The notes under the pieces are model-generated. The model was not told the origin of the DNA. It made no database searches and saw only the letters and a program-made list of their open reading frames with translations. Of a DNA stretch of 64,000 nucleotides, positions 56,184-64,000 are shown in pieces. Positions within the stretch are counted from its first letter, which is position 1, and each line of letters starts with the position of its first letter. The position numbers and the translations under genes are program-made. Source of the stretch: Otatea glauca (Eukaryota; Streptophyta; Magnoliopsida; Poales; Poaceae); assembly GCA_036346275.1 (NCBI GenBank), contig CM070711.1, forward strand, positions 64,023,078 to 64,087,077, given 5' to 3'.

Positions 56184-58963
56184 ATGGCTAGACACGCACA
56201 GACTCTCCTTGACCCATCGTACGATGGGAAACATCATAGCAGTGTCTGGCTCACGGGGGACGGTCCACCGCCGTTCGTTCTCAGGGGTCCGAACGTCCAC
56301 TGGCCCTTGGATCCGTGCTACGTCCCTCTTCTACGGCAGGCGAGTCTGTTGCCGTTCGCACGGATGATGGACATTGGTCGCTGCTTCTCTTTGGATGGTG
56401 CTCTCATGCGCCCTCGTCGATCGTTGGGGCCGGAGACCCACACATTCCACTTCGGCCGGCGGATGACGGTGACCTGCGGGATGTTGCCATTATTACCGGT
56501 TTGCCTATCGGGGTAGGCGATCGTCCCGCCACGAAGTGGCACGATTGGAGGGTTAGGTTGCGGCACCGATTCGGTCATGCGGTCCCGAGAGAATATTCGA
56601 GGGTTCCACGATCCCGCCGGTACATGGAATGTCCTGGCGACGCCGGTGTATGTAATCTGAGTCACCTTGTGGCGTACTGTTGTTTTGTTCTGGATGTTGT
56701 TTCCTTCCACGCAGGAGACTCCGTGTACCTAGCTTGATCCACATCGCCGAGGCATTGGTGACGCCACCGGACGACGTGCCACGCTTTAGCCGGATCAGCG
56801 GTGCTTTGCGCGACATCTGAGGATTGTGCGGCATGCACGAAGACTACGGAGATGTGCCCGTGCTTGCGCTTGTTACTATCCGCTTGATTTGGTCCCGAGA
56901 GCACTTCCACGTAGAGGCGATCGTACTTTAAGCGGCCCGTGCACCGTATCCATCGGAGGCTCCATTCTACGGTGAGGTGGGGACCGGTCGACCGCCTACC
57001 ATGGGTACTCGGTGGGCGGCGATCGGTTGGGATGGGCTAGGAGAGGCCTCGTCGAGCCTATCACGAGTATCATAATTACTTGAGACCCTACGAGGGCGAC
57101 ATCATATGGCAACCATGGACTTCGCATTTCTTGTTCACTACGGCGCCGCACGGATTGTCACAGCAGTGTGGCCAGAATATTTACTACTGGTTGACAACAT
57201 GCCACATGGTGTTTTGTCACATGGTCGAACCGCATTGCCTTGCCCGAGTGATGCGGCAGTTCGGCCTTCATCGAAAATCCCCTCTAGTTGGCCTACCAGT
57301 ACCACAAAAAGTGCAGGTAAGTGAAATTGTACTATTCAATTTGTACAATAGTCTACTTGCCTGTCGGATGCAATCCGAGTTCATAACTTACAAATTTTGT
57401 TGTTTCCAGGCAATCTCGGAAGGGCCAACAGAGCGATGACTGGCGCCTCACACAGTTACCATGGACCATTGCGTGGGAGGAGTCCGCCACAGCGCACGTA
57501 GTGGCCGAGAATCGGCCCTACGACCCTAAGTCGTACGTAGCGTATCTGGAGTGGTACGTGCCACGTACGCGTGGTAGACTTATCGGACCCGCTCCATCGA
57601 GGCCCGAGGAGGTCACGCCACGAGGACCGGTTGGGCCTCGGCCACCCTGCGCATCGCGCATCACAGCGGGGCGACCGCGATGCGGCGGAAGGTACGTGAC
57701 ATTAATATTTGTATTCACGCCTAACCAATATTTTCCTTGCTCGTGCAGTTAGAGCGTGCCAGTCGTATAGTTGACGAGGCTTCTGTTGCAATACGAGAAG
57801 GGAAACGCAACACAGTTCCCGGCCTGCTAGGGGTACTCCGTTCGGTGTTGGATGATGCGAAGGGCATCGTAAAGACTTTTTCGTGCGGTCGTCATAGCGA
57901 CGTCGCTGTCCGGGGTGCTCGCATAGGGGCGCAACCTCCTTCTCCTATATCGTCGCGATCGAGCGTTGACGGAAGACGATCGAGCGTTGCTCACGCGTCT
58001 TCAGCTCAGGACACGCAGGTATAACATCTAACTTTCGTTCAAAAACTTCGTAATACTTACGCAATGTAATTTTATTCACCATGGCATGTATTTTTCGCAG
58101 CGCCCAGTGGGGGAACACTATGTTCTGCCATCGTCATCTCGGCGACAACATGAATTACCTGCTCCACCTGCCGAGGTAAGCACATGCTCGGACCGGACTC
58201 GCTCGATCGGGACTTGCCTTGGCAAGTTCACGGAGGGTGCATCCGCGTCGTTCCGTCTACCTCATGATCTTGCATTCGGCGGACCTACACCCCAAGGCGA
58301 GCACGGTTGGTCTACGCGATCGGCGACGTGAGGTACATTATATTTCGTTGAAGTCATCACTGTAGATTGAACCTTTATTTTTCTGAGTTACCTAACATTT
58401 CCATTCATATCATGCTATTTTGCAGGCCGAGGTGGACATGCCAGCTCAATACCTGCCTCCAGCAAGCTCGGCTTGGGGTGGCTTCGCGCCACCACGCTTA
58501 CCACAGCACCCTCCTCAGCAAACTTGGTTGGGCCAGAACTACGCCCCGTACTACACCGACGAATATGGTGCAGGTTCATCATCTGTGCGGCCGACATGGG
58601 GGGTATGTTTCTCCAGTTGTATAGAACTCCAACGCGAGTCGTGCTAACAATACGTGGAGTGCGGGTTTCGAGGACGAGTTCTCTCGGTGGGCACAACACT
58701 CCACGACCGAAGCGACCAAAGATTGGTAAGTCTTACGTGTACTCTGACGTACCTATCGCACTCATTCACTGTTGAGCACAGCACTAACATAACTTTGCAA
58801 TACAGCCTCCTGGTGGGTCGAAGACATGTTGGCCACGCCACACATGCCACCGTCGCAAGAAACACAATACGACTTACGGAGCACGACACACGCGCCTGAC
58901 CGGTTCACGTTCCTAGAAGACCAACTCCGTCGTCCGCGAAGGCGAGGAACAGATCCGAGTTGA
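56184..58963 (+). pseudogene. Plant mobile domain (PMD) gene carried by the MULE
   Basis: The start ATG follows CTCACTGCAGGTT. Early residues read DPSYDGKHHSSVWL and PFARMMDIGRCFSLDGALM, then PETHTFHF, LRDVAIITGLPIGVG and, further on, ARVMRQFGLHRKSP. These are the ordered PMD signatures (DxALxxALVxRWRPETHTFH, xxDVAxxxGLPIxG, VxRQFGLxQxxP). Probable introns are 57317-57409, 57692-57748, 58019-58100, about 58328-58425 and about 58726-58802. The last exon encodes a basic tail (EDQLRRPRRRGTDPS) with stop at 58961-58963. Frameshifts near 56405 and 56470 (a C run one base short) and stops around 56815-57060 break the domain. PMD proteins are known both as host genes and inside transposons; their role for a MULE is unknown. 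Confidence 0.78.
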
Positions 58964-59600
58964 GCTACGAGTCAGCGACCGGTTCTATTGTTGTACTAAA
59001 GTGCGTATATGTAATTGATGTCGGCCAATTCGTACTGCTTTAAGAATGATAATCCTTCTTATTATGTCAATATGGTATGTTGCTTCCATAATATATGTCC
59101 ACCAAACTTATACAATTCACGATTGCCTGCCGATTAGACAAGTCATAGGTATCAGCTTTGTCAGGCCGAGTAGTCAAATAGGAAAGCATCGGTCACCTTT
59201 GGTAGTGACAAGTTGCAACACTCTGCCCAATGCTTTTAACTTGTTCGTGACGATTTTTCCCGCATTAATATTTTGAACACTAGCGCCCATAATGACACAA
59301 TTGCATAAATAATAAGACATGACACGAGAGAACTAGAGTATTGCGTAGTACGTAGCGGTAGCGGAGCCGTAGCAATGGCGCGGGGCGGTGGGGGTGGGGC
59401 GCAGTCGGACACGTGGCGGCCCTCAGGAGCTTGGGCACGTTGGGCCGGTTTGAAAATTGGTCGACTGCACGACGCGTAGAGAAAGTAGCTTTAATGATAG
59501 GTGACAGGTCATGCAGCTTTGATGATGTGTAGTGACAGGTCGTGCAGCTTTAATGGTGGGTGACAGATCATGCAGCTATGATGAATCACTTTAAATAGCT
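58964..59600. other. Spacer between MULE genes
   Basis: No coding signal is seen. Three variants of the word gtgacaggtcatgcagctttgatga (about 59490-59585) form a short tandem repeat just upstream of a possible 5' UTR. Confidence 0.5.
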
Positions 59601-59861
59601 TACTTATCCGGTGCGTCTCCATCAGACTCCCCAAACACCTCCCCATCTTTGCAAGGACAGAGAGAGATTCCCCATCGCTTCTCCCTGCTCATTGCATACA
59701 AGGATCATTGCTTCCCGCACCCGCGACGAACCTGCAAGGAGGCAATCGCTCCAGCGCTCCATTGCAAATCCGGCGTGGAGGCTTCGTTGTCGACCAGATT
59801 TGCCTCGCCATCGACCTCTTCGACCTCTGGTGCCGCGGGAACGACCGGATCCGCAAGGTAT

Positions 59862-60068
59862 GAGTGCATCGCATCTGACCTAAACTCAGACTTGCAACAG
59901 AATGGGGCTTGCACGCTCGAACAAGTCCCCTACGCTAGAGGCGAGCAGCACTTAGGTTTGGTAATTACACACTTGTAATACTTGCAGATGGACAAGGATT
60001 CGGAGAAGCTCAGCAAAGGATTGGCATGGACAGTGGAACAAATAGAGTGCATCGCATCTGACCTAAAC
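59862..60068. repeat. Exact 24-bp repeat shared by intron and exon
   Basis: The 24-nt word beginning gagtgcatcgcatctgacct occurs at 59862-59885 (in the presumed 5' UTR intron) and exactly at 60045-60068 (coding ECIASDLN). Confidence 0.9.
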
Positions 60069-60311
60069 AAAATCGCCCAAGACAATTTTAGTCCTGACAC
60101 ATGTCCATGTGGCAATGCACATAATGGTTTTGTGATTGATATCGAAGCTATAGCTCGCAGCCTTGAGCAAGTTGCCATACAGTCACGTGAATCGATAGAA
60201 AGAGATGAAGTAGAGCCGAAAGAGGATGCGGAGCCTGAAGGGGATGTAGACCCTGATCTGTGTCTTCCTTACGACTACGAAAGCGATGACGAGGGTAAGC
60301 GTGATGATTGA
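59988..60311 (+). CDS. 107-residue acidic protein of unknown function in the MULE
   Basis: ATG 59988 directly follows a CTTGCAG acceptor. A strong donor (AAG then GTATGA) at 59858 suggests a 130-bp intron in the 5' UTR. The protein has a helical first half (KLSKGLAWTVEQIECIASDL), a small Cys pair CPCGNAHNG, a second helix DIEAIARSLEQVA and an acidic tail (EVEPKEDAEPEGDVDPDL). No domain was recognised. Lack of stops and clear intron borders favour a real gene, and the position suggests an accessory MULE ORF. Confidence 0.5.
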   Translation: MDKDSEKLSKGLAWTVEQIECIASDLNKIAQDNFSPDTCPCGNAHNGFVIDIEAIARSLEQVAIQSRESIERDEVEPKEDAEPEGDVDPDLCLPYDYESDDEGKRDD

Positions 60312-61473
60312 CAGTATTGTGAAGATGAGGGTATCGACATTGATAGTGATAGTTCGGGAAAAAACTAGTCTTGTTATAATGTTAAGCCTTGTTAAGTTAT
60401 TGTAATGCTTATGCATGTTCCTAAGACTTGCTATGTTATTGTAATGTTGCCAAGACTTCTAAGTTATTGTAATGCTGATGGATGTTGCTAAGACTTGTTA
60501 AGCCTCGTTAATTTATTGTGATGCTGATGGATGTTGCTAGGACTTGTTAAGATATTGTAACGCTGATGGATTTTAGTGCTTATCTGAGGTATTGTATTCA
60601 TTGCTGAGAAGGCTTACATAGCATTAAAGTCTGTTGTACAAAATCGTCAAACACATGAGTGTACGAATTACCTCATCACCCAATGGCTATTACTTTATAA
60701 TTTGTCATCTAAAAATGTTATTTCACTGAGTGTTCGGCGTGGATAAAATTCCGTGCACCTACTTTTTTCTTGGCGATTAGACAACTCACGGGCGTTTAGC
60801 TTTGTCAGACAGAGTAGACAAGTTTTACATACCAGTTTTGTCAGGCCCAGTAGACAAGTCATAGGTACTATACCTTCGAATCTCGTTCTCTAGGCAGGTT
60901 CCTCTTCTTAGGACCATAGATGCTGGAGACCCAATACAAGTAATCAGCAAAGCTTGAGAAGCTTAGTCTCCGTTGGTTACATCCCCTAGTAAATCAAAGA
61001 ACTAAGTGCAACCTGTTTATACAGGAATCCATCATTCAACATCAAAACATCAAGCACTTGAAAAACATGTTAAATATGTAGATATATACGCATTTTTATG
61101 AGTGTACATTTTTTTATAGATAGAAGTACATAGATACATATTTCTAGGGGTGTATGTCCCATCGGTACACTCAATACGCACTCACCACACAACGCACAGT
61201 GCGAAATGACCACTCATTACCTACTTTTAACTCTGAAGTGACCCTTGAGTGCACAACATATTTGTTAGTACTGACACCTTGCATGCATGACTGTTTTTTC
61301 AGCCCGACTTGGCTACACGCTCCAGGCTTTTTCAGCCCGACTTGGCTACACGCTCCAGGCTTTTTCAGTCCGACTTGACTAGACACTTCCAACAATAAGT
61401 CCATACACCACCCCGTCGAGTCTACAAAAGGCCAAACCCCAGGCACACACACAGCTCCCACTCAGAATCCTCC
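60312..61473. other. Spacer in the MULE with short repeats
   Basis: From 60370 to 60570 the words ttgttaagttattgtaatgctgatg recur about five times. From 61290 to 61375 a 34-bp unit (ttttttcagcccgacttggc onward) is repeated three times. No gene is seen. Confidence 0.65.
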
Positions 61474-62738
61474 ATGGCTGGATCCTCTAGCAGAGCTTTC
61501 CCGTGGACACCTCAAATGAGCAGCTTAGCCCTACATCACACATTGAAGGCTACGCATAATGGAAAGGATGATCCATTCGAGGAGGAGAACCTAAGTAAGG
61601 TGTTGTCCAAATTACAAGAGTGCCATCCGACATTATCGAGGAATAACATGACAACCTCCGCCCTTAACCTTGTGAACGCCGACGACCTCAAGGCGCACTT
61701 GCAAGAGTGGCATCAAACATATTTCAGGGTGTGCGAACTAGCCGACCACCCTTCTGCTCTTGGTTTCTCTACGAGACATTACAAGGTAATGATGCTCCCC
61801 GATCAGTATGCAGAGCATATTAAGGTTAGGTATTTTAGCTTTGTTCACCCAACAAGTCTTTTTACCATTATCTCTAAATTAACTAATTTGCATGCTCGTC
61901 TTGTGTGATAGTCATTCCCGGAGGATAAAGATTTGTTGAACAAAGATATCCCAGAATTCTTTGCGATGTACATGCTCTTCGACGGGGGTGTGATGCCCGG
62001 TTCGCGCAGAAGACGTAGAAGAGAATCTAACTTGAGGTCAAGAGGACGTTCAACCACCACCGCAGGGGGCTTGCTCCTGGCTATGCAAATGATGATGACA
62101 ACGATTTCGTATCGCCTAGACCTCGACGTTCAGGAACTACCACAACAGGTCGTTCAAGTGCTACTACAACAAGATGTTCAAGAAACCATGCAAGAGGACG
62201 TTCAACCACCACCACAGGGGGGCTTGCTCCTGACTATGCAAATGATGATGACGATGATTTCGTGTCGCCTAGATCTCGACGTTCAGGAACTACCACAACA
62301 GGCCGTTCAAGTGCTACTACAACAGGATGTTCAAGAAACCATGCAAGAGGACGTTCAACCACCACCACAGGGGGGCTTGCTCATGACTATGCAAATGATG
62401 ATGACGATGATGACGCTGATTTCGTATCACCTAGACCTCGACATTCAAGAACTACCACAACAAGCCGTTCAAGTGCTACTACAGGAGGCTGTTCAAGAAA
62501 CAATGCAAGAGGACGTTCAACCACCACCGCAAGAGGTCTAGCTCAAAACCATATAAATGACGATGATGATGACGATTTCATGCCACCTAGCCCACGAACC
62601 TTACGTCCTCGGAGTCCTCCAAATCCGGACGACGATATTCCATCAAGCCCTCTCGGGTATCCATACGTAAGACCTCGTCTGCCACCAATATACGATTATC
62701 CTACTTTTGACCGTCTATTTCGACAACCATGGCCATAA
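61474..62738 (+). CDS. Myb/SANT-like protein with 153-bp coding repeats, frameshifted
   Basis: Exon 1 is 61474-61824 and exon 2 starts 61912 (GT at 61825, AG at 61910-61911), both phase 0. The N-terminal 140 residues (FPWTPQMSSLALHHTL, LKAHLQEWHQTYFRVCELAD and GFSTRHYKVMMLPDQYAEH) resemble Myb/SANT-like domains (Myb_DNA-bind_3 type) of plant transposon-associated proteins, which are thought to bind DNA. Four repeats follow, starting at 62041, 62193, 62346 and 62508. Each gives RGRSTTTTGGLA, an Asp run and SPRxRRSGTTTTGRSSATTT. The first copy has five Gs (62065-62069) where copies 2 and 3 have six, shifting the frame so that exon 2 read through ends at 62541 in low-complexity Gln/Val/Met sequence. 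Correct repeats resume in the other frame to the stop at 62736-62738. It is either a broken allele or a base-call error. Confidence 0.6.
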
Positions 62739-63334
62739 AATGAATGGATTTGTTACTTAGTCCTTCACCAGAGGCGTATAACTATGGAATACGTCGTATC
62801 CTAGTTTTATGAATTTTCTAAGGCATGTATACCTGCGATGTACCCTAGTTTTATGAGGCATGTACCTATATTGTATCTCTGCACTTCGTAATATCAATGT
62901 CGGGTTTTATTCAATAATTTACTATAATTTTTTGTTAAACTTGTCGCACACCGAAAAGAGAATGACAAACTACAAAATTTGAATTTTTAATCAAAACTAA
63001 TAACTGACAAATAAATTTGTACAATACTATAAGAATTAAGATTATCACAGATAAATATGAATTTTTGAATTAACTTAACTCTACAATTCTAGCAACCGAC
63101 AAAATAACATTGACTTTTAACAACGAATTCTCGAATAAAGTCAATGCAGAATAGCGACCACCTGGTGATCGCGACAATCCTTTGCAGCGCTTGCCATCCG
63201 CGGAATCGCCGTCCTACGGGCTACAAATAGAATTCGGTTGCGAGAATAGCCAAATCCGTTAAATCGTCATTTCAAACGGCTAAAAAATCAAAACATTTCG
63301 TCTTCGAAACGGCTAAAAGATCAAAAAAGAGAAA
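62739..63334. other. 3' region of the MULE repeat gene
   Basis: Contains repeated cctagttttatga and gtacc words near 62800-62870 and AT-rich DNA. No gene was found. The right terminal repeat follows. Confidence 0.5.
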
Positions 63335-63606
63335 CCCCGGGCGAGCGGCACGGAGGGCCCCACCGCACGGCGCCGCAGCGGGCGAGGGAGCCGCCTCGGC
63401 GGCGCAGACGGCGGGGCCACCGCCCACGCGAGCAAGCCCGGAGAAGTGGTAGGGTGGGCCCGGGCGGGGAAAAAAGTGGCAGGAAATTATGTCGCGCGTC
63501 CAGGTCGTGGCACGGGTGGGCCAGAGGGCCATTTCTGCAATTTTTTCGCTTCGGCGGTTATTTTTGAAAATATGGAAGAACAGGGAGCTAATACTGCAAA
63601 TTTTTC
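63335..63606. repeat. Right terminal inverted repeat of the MULE
   Basis: The inverted partner of 51392-51668, from CCCCGGGCGAGCGGCAC to GCAAATTTTTC. Confidence 0.93.
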
Positions 63607-63615
63607 TAAAAAAAC
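63607..63615. repeat. 9-bp target-site duplication of the MULE, right
   Basis: TAAAAAAAC, exactly as at 51383-51391. Confidence 0.95.
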
Positions 63616-64000
63616 ATGAATTAAATTTCAGATGAAGTGGATTCGTAGCACAATCATGTCAGGTTCTCAATAATGCAGCTCATGGACGCATGGGACATTC
63701 CCAAACGACCAACATGGCCTTATCTGTCCCTGCTCTGCTTTCATGTGCAAGCACTCTGGTAGTCTGGTCCGGAGAGGATGTGTGGCCGGTGCACTGAAAA
63801 GAGGACGACGGATTCGGTTGCATAAATTGCACAGCCACATTTTATTAGGGTGCCTGGTACGACAGAACATGGTTTGTCTCCTTTCAAAAAAGAGAAAAAA
63901 AAAAGATGGCATGATGGCTTACTCTCCTAATCAACAAATTTAATTGGATTCTGTTGTCTTGGACTGACCAACCTATGCTTTACTAGAGAAAAAGATTATA
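63616..64000. other. Right flank, no gene seen
   Basis: Short ORFs on both strands have no recognised domain. The stretch may continue into a feature outside the window. Confidence 0.4.

Larger units (their letters stand above)
51392..63606 (+). mobile_element. 12.2-kb Mutator-like element (MULE) with several genes
   Basis: Terminal inverted repeats of about 275 bp start GAAAAATTTGC at both ends and are flanked by a perfect 9-bp duplication. Inside, all on the plus strand, are a MuDR-type transposase (about 53731-55935), a PMD gene (56184-58963), a small acidic ORF (59988-60311) and a Myb/SANT-like repeat gene (61474-62738). MULEs of grasses often carry host-gene pieces or PMD genes. Here the transposase itself is broken, so the copy is probably immobile unless helped in trans. 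The intact target duplication indicates it inserted as one unit. Confidence 0.93.

Noticed and set aside
59649..59978. Exon 1 coding for the small acidic MULE protein joined at 59961
   Set aside because: That would need a 27-bp intron, too short for plants. The donor at 59858 with a 5' UTR intron is more likely.

Overview
The window is nuclear DNA of a flowering plant, most likely a grass. It has spliced plant genes with GT-AG introns and dense nested transposons typical of grasses: Copia elements, Tourist, hAT, foldback and CACTA elements, and a large Mutator-like element (MULE). Only three host genes look intact. They are the 3' end of a plastid-type alpha-amylase (AMY3-like, + strand, 593-2271), a gene resembling MRN-complex-interacting protein (- strand, 19476-20869), and a violaxanthin de-epoxidase-related (VDR) chloroplast protein (+ strand, 28398-30765). 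The last two are transcribed divergently. About 1 kb separated them before a 6.56-kb Copia element (21642-28202) landed in between, leaving its LTR 195 bp from the VDR start codon.

Layout. 1-3402: amylase 3' end and a frameshifted VDAC/porin remnant. 3403-13200: two truncated, oppositely oriented Copia elements abutting near 9896, with a Tourist-like MITE inside the reverse transcriptase of the first. 13.2-19.5 kb: MITEs, a degenerate array of about 170-bp repeats and otherwise gene-free sequence. 19.5-30.8 kb: the two divergent genes with Copia B between them. 31-37.9 kb: a small TRIM-like LTR element, an RNase-H-like remnant and several foldback or inverted-repeat elements. 37917-44490: Copia C, a sister copy of B with its own target-site duplication (TSD). 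44.6-49.35 kb: an hAT-like MITE and a 3.7-kb CACTA-like element that contains a fragment of plastid 16S rRNA. 51392-63606: a 12.2-kb MULE.

The MULE is the most notable object. Its ends are inverted repeats of about 275 bp, flanked by a perfect 9-bp TSD (TAAAAAAAC at 51383-51391 and 63607-63615). Inside are a decayed MuDR-type transposase, a multi-exon plant-mobile-domain (PMD) gene, a small acidic ORF, and a two-exon gene with a Myb/SANT-like N-terminus and 153-bp coding repeats. A 497-bp hairpin element is nested between the left end and the transposase. Several of these ORFs carry single-base frameshifts, often in homopolymers, so either real decay or consensus errors must be considered.

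Copia B and C share an odd structure. Both keep LTRs, PBS and PPT regions and a decayed protease-integrase-RT-RNase H region. No gag is recognisable; where gag would be expected there is about 1.4 kb of extremely GC-rich, low-complexity DNA. All domain names come from reading the translations by eye; no database search was run.
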